64,000 bases of DNA from Aureibacter tunicatorum (GCF_036492635.1 NZ_AP025305.1:4048000-4111999); one strand, 5' to 3'; shown: positions 17,030-27,391, counted from the first letter of the stretch. Numbers and translations are program-made. The notes: generated from the letters alone by a model not told the origin.

Positions 17030-18193
17030 ATGAAAATAAAACAAATAAAACCAGGCTATATCAGTAGTCTACTCATATTTACTTTAGCTCTGCTTTTCAT
17101 GCAATGCAATAAAGGCAAAAAAATGCCGCCACCTCCAATAGTAGCGACTTCAAAGGTAGCTCTTGAGGATATCAAATTTTATGGAGATTATGTGGGAAGA
17201 ACACAAGCCTCTCTCTCGGTTCAAATAAGAGCGAGGGTTAATGGCTTTTTGGAGAAAAGACTCTTCGAAGAAGGCACAAAAGTACATAAAGGCCAGTTGC
17301 TTTATGTTATTGACAAACGACCTTATCAAGCTGCCGTTATCAAATCCGAAGCCCAATTATCGGAAGCTAAAGTGGAATTAGATATCGCTCAAAGGCATTT
17401 GAACAGAATAAAGCCGCTGTTTGAGCAAAACGCTGCCAGTCGTCTGGATTTGGATAATGCTATTGCCAGAAAAGAAACAGCTGAAGCCAAAGTGGAAATC
17501 GCTAAAGCCGATCTTGACCAAACTAAATTAGAATTGAGCTTTACTGATATCAGATCTCCCCTTGATGGATATATCGGAGCTTCAAAAGTAGATATCGGAG
17601 GACTTGTAGGCTCCCAAGGGCAATCTTTGCTCAATGTTGTTGTGCAAACCGACCCGATGTTTGTCAATTTCAATATGACAGCGCTGGATTACTTAAGTTC
17701 GCAAAGAAGATTGAATTCAAGCAGCGATTCCATACCAGTAAAGGATGTGGTATCCATTACACTGCCTGATAATACGACATACGAATACAAAGGAGATTTG
17801 AACTTCACCGCGCCAGAAGTAGACCCCAAAACAGGAACATATGCTGTAAGAGGTGTGGTAGCAAACCCAAGCAATATTCTTCTGCCCGGACAGCCTACAA
17901 CAGTGAAACTATTAAGAGATATTCAGTTCAATACGGTTGTGATTCCTAACAAAGCAATGGAAATCGCTGAGGGTGGCGCATTTGTATATGTTGTGAAATC
18001 AGATTCTACGGTAGAGCGAAGGTTTATCGAAACAGGCGTCCAATTTCAAAACAGCACAACCATTAAAAGAGGGTTATTTCCTAACGAAACTATCGTAGTG
18101 GAAGGAATCCAAAAGCTCACTCCAGGCCAAAGAGTAAAAGCCCTGAATGAGCAACAATATCAAGAATTAATTTACAACGAAGAAAAGCAATAG
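17030..18193 (+). CDS. Efflux pump periplasmic adaptor (AcrA/MexA type)
   Basis: Membrane-fusion protein of a tripartite RND pump, linking the inner-membrane transporter to the outer-membrane channel. The N-terminal hydrophobic segment is followed by a cysteine (C26, FMQC), so it is probably a lipoprotein. The usual order is visible: a lipoyl-like half (VRARVNGFLEKRLFEEGTKV type), an alpha-helical hairpin (about residues 95-165), the second lipoyl half (RSPLDGYIG) and a beta-barrel/proximal domain. The frame can start at TTG 17024, but ATG 17030 is preferred (387 aa). It is first in an MFP-RND-OMF operon, two bases from the RND gene. Confidence 0.93.
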   Translation: MKIKQIKPGYISSLLIFTLALLFMQCNKGKKMPPPPIVATSKVALEDIKFYGDYVGRTQASLSVQIRARVNGFLEKRLFEEGTKVHKGQLLYVIDKRPYQAAVIKSEAQLSEAKVELDIAQRHLNRIKPLFEQNAASRLDLDNAIARKETAEAKVEIAKADLDQTKLELSFTDIRSPLDGYIGASKVDIGGLVGSQGQSLLNVVVQTDPMFVNFNMTALDYLSSQRRLNSSSDSIPVKDVVSITLPDNTTYEYKGDLNFTAPEVDPKTGTYAVRGVVANPSNILLPGQPTTVKLLRDIQFNTVVIPNKAMEIAEGGAFVYVVKSDSTVERRFIETGVQFQNSTTIKRGLFPNETIVVEGIQKLTPGQRVKALNEQQYQELIYNEEKQ

Positions 18194-18194
18194 A

Positions 18195-21100
18195 ATGAAT
18201 TCTGAATTTTTCATTGACAGACCCATCTTCTCAATAGTGCTATCGATTATCATAGTGCTTTTGGGAGTCATGGCGATCTTCCTGTTGCCTATCGCTCAAT
18301 ACCCGGACATTACCCCTCCAGTAGTGAAAATAAGCACTTCATATCCTGGAGCTAATGCCAAAGTGGTGTCAGAAGCCCTAGCGACTCCTATTGAACAGGA
18401 GCTCAACGGAACGCCTAATATGATCTACATGGACTCCAGAAGCACTAACACTGGAGGATTGAATATTAATATCACATTCAAAGTTGGAACTGATCCGGAC
18501 ATAGCCGCCATTGAAGTTCAAAACAGAGTGAAAAGAACCGAATCGCGCCTTCCCGCCGAAGTAGTGCAAAATGGGATCAACATCGAAAAACAATCGCCAA
18601 GCAGATTGATGACAGTTTGTCTCCAATCAAATGAGCCAAAATACGATGAAATATATCTAAGTAACTTCGCTACCATCAATGTGCTGGATGCCCTTAAAAG
18701 GATACCGGGAGTAGGAAGAGTTTCTAATGTTGGTTCTAGATACTATGGCATGAGAATCTGGGTTCAACCGGACAAGCTAGCCTCTTATGGGCTTACTATC
18801 AAAGATTTGCAAAGTGCCATCAAAGACCAAAACAGAGAATCAGCGGCTGGAGAGCTTGGTATTCCACCGATCAATAATGTTGATGTCGCTTTGCCGATTA
18901 CGGCTGAAGGACGGCTTGAAGATGCCGAAGAATTCGAAAACATCATAGTGAAAGCTTATGAAGATGGTTCTATAATCAGAGTTCGAGATGTAGCCAGAGT
19001 AGAATTAGCCGCATCAAACTATAGAAACAACTCTGAGCTGGACGGACAAAATGCAGCCATGCTGGATATCTTTTTATTGCCGGATGCCAATGCCATCGAA
19101 GTGTCCGAACAGATCAAAGAAAAGATGAATGAGATCAGCAAGAATTTCCCGGAGGGCATTGTACACTCCATTCCATTCGACACGACTATATATATTTCCG
19201 AATCCATTGAGGAAGTATACAAAACTCTTTTTGAAGCTTTAGTGCTAGTTGTATTGGTTGTATACCTTTCATTGCAAAGCTGGAGATCAACATTAGTGCC
19301 TACGATTGCGGTGCCTATTTCATTGATAGGAACTTTCGCCGTCATGTTAGCATTTGGATTCTCAATCAACATGCTTACCCTATTGGGGCTAATTCTAGCC
19401 ATTGGTATTGTAGTCGACGACGCCATTGTGGTAGTGGAAAATGTAGAGCGACTTATGGAAGAAGAAAAACTTTCACCTTATGCCGCTTCCCATAAAGCTA
19501 TGAAAGAACTTTCAGGAGCTATTGTGGCTACTTCACTTGTGCTTGCCGCTGTATTTCTTCCAGTAAGTTTTCTAGAAGGAATTACCGGCAGACTATTTCA
19601 GCAGTTTTCCATTACTATTGCTGTATCCGTATTGATCTCAACAGTAGTTGCATTGACTTTAAGCCCTGCTTTATGCGCGATCATATTAAAGCCAAGAGAA
19701 CCTAATCAAAACATCGTCTTCAGAAGCATTAACCAATGGGTTGAAAAAAGCAATAATAAATACACCGATTTTGTCAAAGGCATTTTAGCCAGAAAGAAGC
19801 ATACACTGACTAGTTTCTTTGTCATAATTGTTTTAATCGTGTTGCTTGGAAGTAAAATACCTACAAGTTTTATCCCTGTGGAAGATCAAGGTTTTTTCAA
19901 TATTGAACTTGCTTTGCCTAAAGGCGCTACTTTGGAACGAACCAGCAAAGTAGCTGACAGGGCGATCAAATACTTAACCAAGCACCCTGCGATAGCGCAT
20001 GTCCAAAGCATCAAAGGTTCCAGCAACCAAGTTGGGACCAACGAATCGAGAGCCTTGTTTATCGTGATCCTTAAGCCATGGGAAGAACGAAAAGACGACA
20101 ACTGGACAGTCCAAAAAGTGATGGAAGATTGCGAAAGTGAATTTTACAACTATCCTGAGGCTATTGCTTACATATCTCTTCCTCCAGTGATTCCCGGCTT
20201 GGGTAATTCAGGCGGCTTTGAATTCCAGCTTCAAGATAAAACCGGCAACAGCTGGGATAATTTAGTTAATGCCACTGACACATTGATGAAGCATGCTCAA
20301 TTGCAAAAAGCGCTTTCCGGCGTCTCTAATAATATGCAAACAGGTATCCCTCAATTGTACTTTGACTTGGACAGGGATAGGGCTAAATTATTGGGAACTC
20401 CATTAGCTGATATTTTCTCCACGATGAAGGCTTTTTTAGGCTCCGTATATGTTAATGATTTCAATAAATTCAATCGTATATACAGAGTATTCCTTCAAGC
20501 TGATCAAGAATACCGGGAGCATCCTTCCGACCTCCAATGGTTTCATGTAAAAGCCAATAATGGCACCATGATCCCCTTGACAGCTTTAGGAACGACTAAT
20601 TATACAACTGGACCGGGATCTATCGACCGATTCAACCTATTTACTTCCACTACTATAAGCGGAACCCCTGGCAACGGGTATAGCTCAGGTCAAGCAATGG
20701 ATGCGCTTGAAACATTAGCGGAAGATGTATTGCCGGAAAATATTGGGTTTGAATGGAGCGGCCTTTCCTATCAAGAAAAAGAAGCCGAAGGCCAAATGGG
20801 ACCAATACTGACTATTGTTCTACTTTTCGTCTTTTTATTCCTTGCAGCCCAATATGAAAGCTGGCTTATTCCTATCGCAGTATTGCTTTCATTGCCGATT
20901 GCCGTGCTTGGAGCTTTTGTAGGCATATGGTTCAGAGGACTCGAAAATGATATATATTTTCAAATTGGATTGGTGACACTAATCGGACTATCCGCAAAAA
21001 ATGCCATCCTTATCGTTGAGTTCGCCAAAGAAAAGCAATTGGAAGGCTACTCTCCTGCGCATGCGGCTGTGGAAGCGGTAAAACTTAGGTTCAGACCTAT

Positions 21101-21326
21101 TGTGATGACTTCTTTCGCATTCATATTAGGCATGATCCCATTGGTTCTTGCCAGCGGAGCAGGCTCTGCCAGCAGACACTCCATTGGCACTGGAGTTTTT
21201 GTTGGAATGATTGCCTCCACATTAATAGGTATCGTTTTCATCCCATTCTTCTATGTTCTTATCAATGATGCAAAGGAGAAACTCTCAGGATTATTCAAAG
21301 CCAAACCTAAAGACGACGAATCATGA
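18195..21326 (+). CDS. RND efflux transporter, AcrB/MexB (HAE1) type
   Basis: The 1043-residue inner-membrane pump is a proton-driven exporter of hydrophobic and amphiphilic compounds. The family's twin aspartates in helix 4 are D408 and D409 (GIVVDDAIVVVENVER), and the helix 10 lysine is in LSAKNAIL. Two large periplasmic loops follow helices 1 and 7 as in AcrB. The full length and the start FFIDRPIFS match the family closely. The gene lies between the adaptor (2-base gap) and the outer-membrane factor (4-base overlap), so the three are co-translated. The substrate is not predictable. Confidence 0.95.
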   Translation: MNSEFFIDRPIFSIVLSIIIVLLGVMAIFLLPIAQYPDITPPVVKISTSYPGANAKVVSEALATPIEQELNGTPNMIYMDSRSTNTGGLNINITFKVGTDPDIAAIEVQNRVKRTESRLPAEVVQNGINIEKQSPSRLMTVCLQSNEPKYDEIYLSNFATINVLDALKRIPGVGRVSNVGSRYYGMRIWVQPDKLASYGLTIKDLQSAIKDQNRESAAGELGIPPINNVDVALPITAEGRLEDAEEFENIIVKAYEDGSIIRVRDVARVELAASNYRNNSELDGQNAAMLDIFLLPDANAIEVSEQIKEKMNEISKNFPEGIVHSIPFDTTIYISESIEEVYKTLFEALVLVVLVVYLSLQSWRSTLVPTIAVPISLIGTFAVMLAFGFSINMLTLLGLILAIGIVVDDAIVVVENVERLMEEEKLSPYAASHKAMKELSGAIVATSLVLAAVFLPVSFLEGITGRLFQQFSITIAVSVLISTVVALTLSPALCAIILKPREPNQNIVFRSINQWVEKSNNKYTDFVKGILARKKHTLTSFFVIIVLIVLLGSKIPTSFIPVEDQGFFNIELALPKGATLERTSKVADRAIKYLTKHPAIAHVQSIKGSSNQVGTNESRALFIVILKPWEERKDDNWTVQKVMEDCESEFYNYPEAIAYISLPPVIPGLGNSGGFEFQLQDKTGNSWDNLVNATDTLMKHAQLQKALSGVSNNMQTGIPQLYFDLDRDRAKLLGTPLADIFSTMKAFLGSVYVNDFNKFNRIYRVFLQADQEYREHPSDLQWFHVKANNGTMIPLTALGTTNYTTGPGSIDRFNLFTSTTISGTPGNGYSSGQAMDALETLAEDVLPENIGFEWSGLSYQEKEAEGQMGPILTIVLLFVFLFLAAQYESWLIPIAVLLSLPIAVLGAFVGIWFRGLENDIYFQIGLVTLIGLSAKNAILIVEFAKEKQLEGYSPAHAAVEAVKLRFRPIVMTSFAFILGMIPLVLASGAGSASRHSIGTGVFVGMIASTLIGIVFIPFFYVLINDAKEKLSGLFKAKPKDDES

Positions 21327-22732
21327 AACACTGCAAATATTTAATATATTTCATCCTTTTCGGGTTCACTTTATTGGGGTGCAAGATTGGAAGGAATTAT
21401 CAAAGACCTGAAATGCCAATCCCTGCTACTTGGGACAATGAAACGGACAGTCTCTCCAATCTAGCTGACATGGCTTGGTGGGAACTTTATCAAGACACTG
21501 TTCTTCAAGAATTAATCAACCAAGCGCTTGTTCAGAATCAAAGCGCCTTGATCGCAATGGCAAGAATCGAAGAAGCCGCTGGGTTAAGAAGAGTCGCTGC
21601 CAGTCCATTATTTCCACAAATTGGTGCTAAGCTGACTTATGAAACTGAAGGAGAAGTTAATTCCGAAGGAAAGACTAAGACGACCGATACTTATGAAGGC
21701 TATGCGACCGTGCTTTGGGAGCTTGACATTTGGGGCAAATATCGAAGAGCGAATGAAGCCGCCCGAGCAGAGTTACTAAGCACTAGTGAAAACTACAAAG
21801 CGGTCATCATTTCACTTGTCAGCAACGTGGCACAGGCATATTTCGAGCTTTTGGATCTTGACAATAGAATTGAGATCACTCAAGGAACCATTGTCGCAAG
21901 AAAAGAAGCTGAACGTATAGCAAAATTAAGGTTTGAGGGAGGGTTAAGCAATGAAGTAGGATTGATACAGGCACAGCTTGAACTCGCAAGAACTGAAGCT
22001 GTACTTCCAAAGCTTCAAGAGCAACTGGTATTTAAACGAAATGAAATCAGCATTCTATTAGGCGTGCCTCCTCAAGAAATTCCTCGAGGAGAATCGCTCA
22101 ATAGCCAAAACATTCCCGTTAGCCCAATTGTTCCCGCAGGCATACCTTCTGAGTTAATTAACAGAAGGCCTGATGTTGCAAGCTCTGAACAATTATTAAT
22201 AGCTGCCAATGCCAGTGTTGGTGTGGCGCAAGGCAATATGCTGCCTAGCTTGGCTCTATCAACAGGCGACATAGGCTTGAGCAGCAATTCTATTGACAAA
22301 TTTCTACAAGCCACATACTGGGATTTCCTTGCAGGTCTTACAGCTCCAATTTTCAATGGAGGCAGATTAAAAGGAAATCTTGTCGCTGCCAAAGCAAGGC
22401 ACGAACAAGCTCTTCAAGGTTACAAGCAGGTAGTGCTGCTCGCTTTCGAAGATGTCTCAAACTCCCTTGTTAGGCATTACAAGGCCATAGAAATTCGCCA
22501 AGCTCAAGAAAAAGTCAACGAATCCTCCGCTGCATATCTTCAAATCGCCAATATCCAGTATTTCAATGGATACATAAACTATTTGGACGTGCTAGATGCG
22601 CAAAGAAGGCAATTTGACGCTGAGTTAGAGCTTAGTATTTCTGTCAGAGATGAATTGATTTCTTCCGTGCTTCTGTACAAATCCTTGGGAGGCGGTTGGA
22701 ATCCTGTAGAACCTGAGCAAAGCGAGCAATAG
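21323..22732 (+). CDS. Outer-membrane efflux lipoprotein (OprM/NodT type)
   Basis: Outer-membrane channel of the tripartite pump, 469 residues. A signal peptide ends in the lipobox LLGC (cysteine at residue 20), and the mature start KIGRNYQRPEMPIPATW is typical of NodT-family factors. The chain shows the two repeated long-helix segments characteristic of TolC-like channels (about residues 55-250 and 265-460). It overlaps the RND gene by four bases and ends the operon. Confidence 0.93.
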   Translation: MKHCKYLIYFILFGFTLLGCKIGRNYQRPEMPIPATWDNETDSLSNLADMAWWELYQDTVLQELINQALVQNQSALIAMARIEEAAGLRRVAASPLFPQIGAKLTYETEGEVNSEGKTKTTDTYEGYATVLWELDIWGKYRRANEAARAELLSTSENYKAVIISLVSNVAQAYFELLDLDNRIEITQGTIVARKEAERIAKLRFEGGLSNEVGLIQAQLELARTEAVLPKLQEQLVFKRNEISILLGVPPQEIPRGESLNSQNIPVSPIVPAGIPSELINRRPDVASSEQLLIAANASVGVAQGNMLPSLALSTGDIGLSSNSIDKFLQATYWDFLAGLTAPIFNGGRLKGNLVAAKARHEQALQGYKQVVLLAFEDVSNSLVRHYKAIEIRQAQEKVNESSAAYLQIANIQYFNGYINYLDVLDAQRRQFDAELELSISVRDELISSVLLYKSLGGGWNPVEPEQSEQ

Positions 22733-22770
22733 CAAGCAAAATTGCTTCATTAATATTCCTCAAAACATTT

Positions 22771-22810
22771 TAGTGTGTTGATTGTCTCTATCTTGAGCAT
22801 CAACACACTA
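22771..22810 (+). terminator. Hairpin between efflux operon and lipoprotein gene
   Basis: Perfect 12-base arms (22771-22782 and 22799-22810) with a 16-base loop, followed by TTTATT and then the next ATG at 22817. It could terminate the efflux operon, but it also places a stable stem six bases before the next start codon. Confidence 0.55.
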
Positions 22811-22816
22811 TTTATT

Positions 22817-23581
22817 ATGAAACCATACAGGCTAATAATTATATTTTCACTTTTAATCTCTGCCTGTAACACTTCAAAAAACCACTCAAAACTTTGCCTC
22901 CAACCAGTTGACTTTACTGACTACAATGGAGTCAGAACCAGTATTGCTTATAATAATAAAGGACTCATTACTAAACTAAACAAAAGCTACAAAGACTCTT
23001 CTTGGGTAGAAAAGATCTATTATACTGATGAAGGGTTTACGATTACGAAATCAGGAAAGAAAAGAAGAAAGAAATTTGAAGAGATAACTTTCGTTATTCA
23101 TCCTCATAAAAATACTATAAAAAAAACAGTCAAAACCGACTATAACGATACGTTCACCTTCTTAATACATACCAACAAAAGGCTTCAACCAATAAGCATC
23201 ACACCTATTTCTCATAAAAGCATGGATTCCGAAGAATTCTTGTATGACAGCAATGGCAATATGATTCGTCGAGTAAAGAGAGATCAATATGGCAACACTT
23301 CATTCTTTATTGAACTCATTTATGATCAACGAAAATCCGCATTCTTAAATACTCCTTATGCAGGTCTGATTCTTGAATATGAATACTCTTCTCCAAACAA
23401 CTCCATAGCGAATAAATTCCAATCCGATAATTTAACTGGAAAGGAAACTTTTTCACTTGAATACAATGATGTCGGTTATCCCAAGCAAATAGAAGGAGCT
23501 CAAAAGTTCAACATTGGAGATAGTACAGGGCAAAAAAAACTTCCTACCCAATACTTCTTTTATAAGCTATGCTCTGATTAA
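22817..23581 (+). CDS. Lipoprotein with YD/RHS-like strand motifs
   Basis: A 254-residue protein. The frame runs upstream to a TTG inside a hairpin; ATG 22817 gives a proper signal peptide with lipobox ISAC (cysteine at residue 16) and is taken as the start. The mature part has motifs such as YDSNGNMIRRVKRDQYGN and YNDVGYPKQIEG that resemble single YD-type repeats found in many Bacteroidota lipoproteins of unknown function. Its stop codon overlaps that of the convergent transporter gene by four bases, with no terminator between them. Confidence 0.75.
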   Translation: MKPYRLIIIFSLLISACNTSKNHSKLCLQPVDFTDYNGVRTSIAYNNKGLITKLNKSYKDSSWVEKIYYTDEGFTITKSGKKRRKKFEEITFVIHPHKNTIKKTVKTDYNDTFTFLIHTNKRLQPISITPISHKSMDSEEFLYDSNGNMIRRVKRDQYGNTSFFIELIYDQRKSAFLNTPYAGLILEYEYSSPNNSIANKFQSDNLTGKETFSLEYNDVGYPKQIEGAQKFNIGDSTGQKKLPTQYFFYKLCSD

Positions 23582-24927
23582 CCAAGCAAACCTATGCCAT
23601 TCAAGAAAATGATCAGCACCGCTGATGGCGCTACGAACTTCACCAAAAACATAATTGCATTGTATCCCATTTGGTTAATTCGCTTGCCTAGTCCAAGCTC
23701 TTCCTTCACTATATTTTGATCCATTCTCCAGCCTACAAAGACTAGAATCGTAAAGCTTCCTATTGGCATAGCTAAATTGGTAACGATATAATCAAACAGA
23801 TCGAAAATTGACAATCCAAACAATTTCACATCCGCCAATAAGTTATTGGACAAAGCGCAAATGCTTCCCAATACTATTATCACCAATGAAATCGATATAG
23901 CTACTCTTTTTCTTCTCATATCATACTCTTCCACAAAAAATGACACCAACACTTCAAGCATTGAAATAGAAGAAGTCAAAGCAGCGACAAAAAGCAACAC
24001 AAAAAATGACAATGAAAAAAAGTAACCCGCAGGCATATATTGAAACACCTGAGGAAGCGTGATAAATACTAATCCAGGACCCGCTGATGGACTAACATTG
24101 TAAGCAAATACAGCAGGGAAGATTGCCAAGCCCGACAATATAGCGATGGCAACATCCGCTAATGCTATCTCACTTGCTGTAACTTGCAAATTGACATCTT
24201 TACGAATATAAGATCCATAAATCACCATAGTTCCGATACCAACACTCAAAGAAAAGAACGCCTGTCCCAAAGCCGAAAGCACAGCCTCTGCGGAAAGCTT
24301 TGAAAAATCAGGATTCAATAAAAAATCTATCCCTTTATCAGCTCCATCAAGCGTTATTGAGCGGAATGCCAACACTAGCAAAAGCGCGAATAATAAAGGC
24401 ATTAACAACTTCGCGTATTTTTCAATGCCATTTTTAACACCTGAAATAACAATCAGCACGGTAAAAGCCAAAAATATCGCCAGCCAAAAAATAGAGCTTT
24501 CAGGATTAGCCACTCTGCTTTCAAACAAATGTTGGTAAGCTTCCGCCGTTCCCAAGTTCAATTGATTTGTCAATGCCAGATAAACATACTCGGTCGTCCA
24601 GCCAGCTACCACGCCATAAAATGATATCAATAGCAAAGCCGCTAAAATTCCAAACAGCCCCACATATTTCCAAGCGCCTCGAGGTGATACAGACTTGAAA
24701 GCACCCACAGCATTCTTGCCAGTGGAACGTCCCATAACAAAAGCCGAAAGCAATACCGGCAAAGCCACCAAAAATGTAAACAGCAAATATATCAATATGA
24801 ATGCAGCTCCTCCATTTTGACCTGCCACATATGGAAATTTCCAGATATTACCCAATCCTACAGCGGAACCAGCCGCCGCGGCAATCACCCCTAGTTTCGA
24901 TGAAAACCCGTCTCTATTTTTTATCAT
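23578..24927 (-). CDS. Sodium-dependent transporter of the SNF/NSS family
   Basis: A 449-residue inner-membrane protein of the neurotransmitter:sodium symporter family, which takes up amino acids or related amines with Na+ (LeuT-like fold). The helix 1 signature AAGSAVGLGNIWKFPY is intact, and about eleven hydrophobic segments are present, as usual for bacterial members with 11 rather than 12 helices. Use of Na+ fits an organism with a Na+-pumping respiratory complex (nqr, this window). The substrate is not evident. Single-gene unit, tail to tail with a lipoprotein gene. Confidence 0.92.
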   Translation of the reverse strand: MIKNRDGFSSKLGVIAAAAGSAVGLGNIWKFPYVAGQNGGAAFILIYLLFTFLVALPVLLSAFVMGRSTGKNAVGAFKSVSPRGAWKYVGLFGILAALLLISFYGVVAGWTTEYVYLALTNQLNLGTAEAYQHLFESRVANPESSIFWLAIFLAFTVLIVISGVKNGIEKYAKLLMPLLFALLLVLAFRSITLDGADKGIDFLLNPDFSKLSAEAVLSALGQAFFSLSVGIGTMVIYGSYIRKDVNLQVTASEIALADVAIAILSGLAIFPAVFAYNVSPSAGPGLVFITLPQVFQYMPAGYFFSLSFFVLLFVAALTSSISMLEVLVSFFVEEYDMRRKRVAISISLVIIVLGSICALSNNLLADVKLFGLSIFDLFDYIVTNLAMPIGSFTILVFVGWRMDQNIVKEELGLGKRINQMGYNAIMFLVKFVAPSAVLIIFLNGIGLLG

Positions 24928-25072
24928 TTATCTTATAGTAATTGTCTATCAACCTGCAAGATAAGAGAAGATTTTTTCATTTTCTAATCTGAGGCATTTT
25001 CCAAAGTAATTTGGCTAACATTCTTTTTACCGCTTTTTTTTTTAATGGAATCATCCAAAAAGATCTAAAAAC

Positions 25073-25099
25073 AAAAGAGCCCCGGATAGAGGCTCTTTT
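25073..25099 (-). terminator. Terminator of recA
   Basis: A 9-base stem (25073-25081 with 25091-25099) around GAGCC/GGCTC ends in U-rich sequence on the minus strand, 34 bases after the recA stop codon. Confidence 0.8.
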
Positions 25100-25132
25100 C
25101 AAGAAACTTACAGTTCAATATTTTATCTAAGA

Positions 25133-26173
25133 TCAAGCTTCGCTTTTCTCAGTCTCCTCTTCTTCAGCCTTATCCTCTACTGGAGAAAACGTCGCTCTGA
25201 TTTTGCTTTCCAATTCATCCATTAACTCAGGATTGTCCTGAATAATTCGTTTCACAGCATCTCTACCCTGACCTAACTTGCTGTCTTGGTAAGAAAACCA
25301 TGATCCGGCCTTTTTAATCAAGCCAAGCTCCACTCCTATATCAAGGATCTCTCCTACTTTAGAAATCCCCTCTCCGTACATAATATCAAACTCCACTATC
25401 TTAAAAGGAGGCGCTACTTTATTTTTTACAACTTTCACCTTAGTTCTATTACCAAGTATGTTATCAGCGCTTTCCTTGATCTGGCCAATTCTTCTGATGT
25501 CCAAACGAACAGAAGCATAAAACTTCAATGCATTACCCCCAGTTGTTGTCTCAGGGTTGCCAAACATAACTCCGATTTTCTCTCTTAGCTGGTTAATGAA
25601 TATGCAAGTGCAATTCGTCTTATTTATGGCTCCAGTCAACTTTCTCAAAGCTTGAGACATTAGTCGAGCTTGCAAGCCCATCTTACTGTCTCCCATATCG
25701 CCTTCAAGCTCTCCTTTTGGCACCAAAGCAGCCACTGAGTCGATTACGATAATATCTATCGCTCCAGAACGGATCAAATGCTCCGCAATCTCCAAGGCTT
25801 GCTCCCCATTGTCAGGTTGCGAGATCAATAAATTATCAGTATCTATACCCAACTTTTCAGCATAAGACTTGTCAAAAGCGTGTTCAGCATCCACAAATGC
25901 AGCCAATCCGCCATTTTTCTGCGCCTCTGCGATACAATGCATGGAAAGCGTAGTCTTACCAGATGATTCAGGACCGAATATCTCAATAATCCTACCTCTT
26001 GGCACACCACCGATGCCAAGCGCAACATCAAGCCCTAACGAGCCTGTTGAAATGGCCGGCAAGTTCTCAACTCGCTCATCACTAAGCTTCATCACAGTCC
26101 CTTTCCCATACTCTTTGTCCAATTTATCAATGGTCAATTTCAGGGCTTTCAGTTTTTCTTCTCTATTATCCAT
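25133..26173 (-). CDS. recA: Recombinase RecA
   Basis: RecA binds single-stranded DNA and drives homologous recombination and, where present, the SOS response. Walker A GPESSGKT is at residues 67-74, and the Walker B strand ([12 protein letters not shown]), the L1 and L2 loop regions and the [16 protein letters not shown] stretch are intact. The 346 residues end in an acidic tail ([11 protein letters not shown]), as in other RecA proteins. The gene is monocistronic, with a terminator behind it and a probable promoter at 26209-26241. No obvious LexA box was seen. Confidence 0.97.
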   Translation of the reverse strand: MDNREEKLKALKLTIDKLDKEYGKGTVMKLSDERVENLPAISTGSLGLDVALGIGGVPRGRIIEIFGPESSGKTTLSMHCIAEAQKNGGLAAFVDAEHAFDKSYAEKLGIDTDNLLISQPDNGEQALEIAEHLIRSGAIDIIVIDSVAALVPKGELEGDMGDSKMGLQARLMSQALRKLTGAINKTNCTCIFINQLREKIGVMFGNPETTTGGNALKFYASVRLDIRRIGQIKESADNILGNRTKVKVVKNKVAPPFKIVEFDIMYGEGISKVGEILDIGVELGLIKKAGSWFSYQDSKLGQGRDAVKRIIQDNPELMDELESKIRATFSPVEDKAEEEETEKSEA

Positions 26174-26208
26174 TACTAATTAGGTTAGCTTCAATTTTGA
26201 AATCGTGT

Positions 26209-26241
26209 TAAAAATATTGACAAGAATTTTAATTTGCAAAA
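26209..26241 (-). promoter_or_regulatory. Candidate promoter of recA
   Basis: On the minus strand TTTTG (26241-26237), a 20-base spacer and TATTTTTA (26216-26209) match the Bacteroidota promoter except for the last base of the -7 element. A GCAAAG/CTTTGC dyad (26287-26292 with 26301-26306) lies further upstream, between the divergent genes. Confidence 0.4.
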
Positions 26242-26359
26242 TTTTTTAGTTGTTTTATTGTAATTTTTTATCGCACTATCTTCCTTGCAAAGCTGAACAA
26301 CTTTGCTCAAATTTATTTTTAATATAAAAAAATAAACTCATCAACTCGTATTCCGACAA

Positions 26360-27391
26360 ATGAAATACAAAATACTATTTTTTTTGCTAGCTCTGATCGC
26401 TGTGTTTTTATATTCACAAAGAAAACTTGTCATTTATGGGCTTCAACAAGCTAGCGGTCAAGCAAAAATACTCATCGAGGCAAAGCCAATCGAAACATAC
26501 TTGACAGACCCGGATTATCCGGACTCACTAAAGACCAAGCTTGAGCAAATACAACGAATCAAAAAATATGCAGAAGATTCTCTCGGGATCAAAAAGTCAA
26601 AAAACTACACTAAAATGTTTGACCAACACGGCGATCCCATCATGTTCGTACTTACCGCCTGCGAACCATTCGAATTGAAAGCTAAAGAATGGTCTTTCCC
26701 ATTTATTGGCAAATTTTCCTACAAAGGCTTTTTCAATCTAAACGAGGCTAAAAAAGAACGCAAGCAACTTCAGCAACAAGGCCTTGACACAAATATACGA
26801 ACTGCCGGCGCATGGTCTACTCTAGGTTGGTTCAACGACCCCATACTATCAAACATGTTGGATTATAAAACCGGTCGTCTAGCTGAGCTTATTATTCACG
26901 AGTTAACCCACGGCACCATTTTCGTCAAAGACAGCGTGCAGTTCAACGAGAACCTTGCCACATTTATAGGACATAAAGGAGCTGTAAAATATCTGAAAAC
27001 CTACTATGGCGACACTTCAAGAGCTTACATAAATTATATCAACGGCTGGCATGACAGCCATAAATTCGACGCCTATGTCTTACATGGAGCGAAAAAAATG
27101 GATAGCTTGTACCAATCCATGCAGCAACAATCCTTAAGCATCGAACAAAAAGAACAACTAAAAACTCAAGCCATAGAACAAATCATACATAACCTCGACA
27201 CAGTTTCTTTTCATGAAAATTCTCGATATCCGCATTATTTCGATAAATACACGCCTAACAACACATTTTTCATGGCCTATTTGCGATACAATGCGAACTA
27301 CAGTCTGCTAGAAAAAGATTTCAAAGAAAAATACAATCAGAATATTAAAGAATATATCAATGATCTGAAAAAAAAATATCCTTCTTTGTAA
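26360..27391 (+). CDS. Putative membrane-anchored zinc aminopeptidase
   Basis: A 343-residue protein with one N-terminal membrane helix (about 4-20), so the catalytic part is probably periplasmic. The zinc motif HELTH is at residues 180-184, with a likely third ligand E197 in NENLATFIG about thirteen residues on. Length, anchor and motif fit the predicted aminopeptidase family PF10023 (COG4324), named here from memory. It is divergent from recA with no obvious functional link. Peptidase activity is inferred from the motif only. Confidence 0.8.
   Translation: MKYKILFFLLALIAVFLYSQRKLVIYGLQQASGQAKILIEAKPIETYLTDPDYPDSLKTKLEQIQRIKKYAEDSLGIKKSKNYTKMFDQHGDPIMFVLTACEPFELKAKEWSFPFIGKFSYKGFFNLNEAKKERKQLQQQGLDTNIRTAGAWSTLGWFNDPILSNMLDYKTGRLAELIIHELTHGTIFVKDSVQFNENLATFIGHKGAVKYLKTYYGDTSRAYINYINGWHDSHKFDAYVLHGAKKMDSLYQSMQQQSLSIEQKEQLKTQAIEQIIHNLDTVSFHENSRYPHYFDKYTPNNTFFMAYLRYNANYSLLEKDFKEKYNQNIKEYINDLKKKYPSL

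Noticed and set aside
26174-26359. LexA-type SOS box upstream of recA
   Set aside because: No recognised LexA operator sequence is present; only an unassigned GCAAAG/CTTTGC dyad was found.
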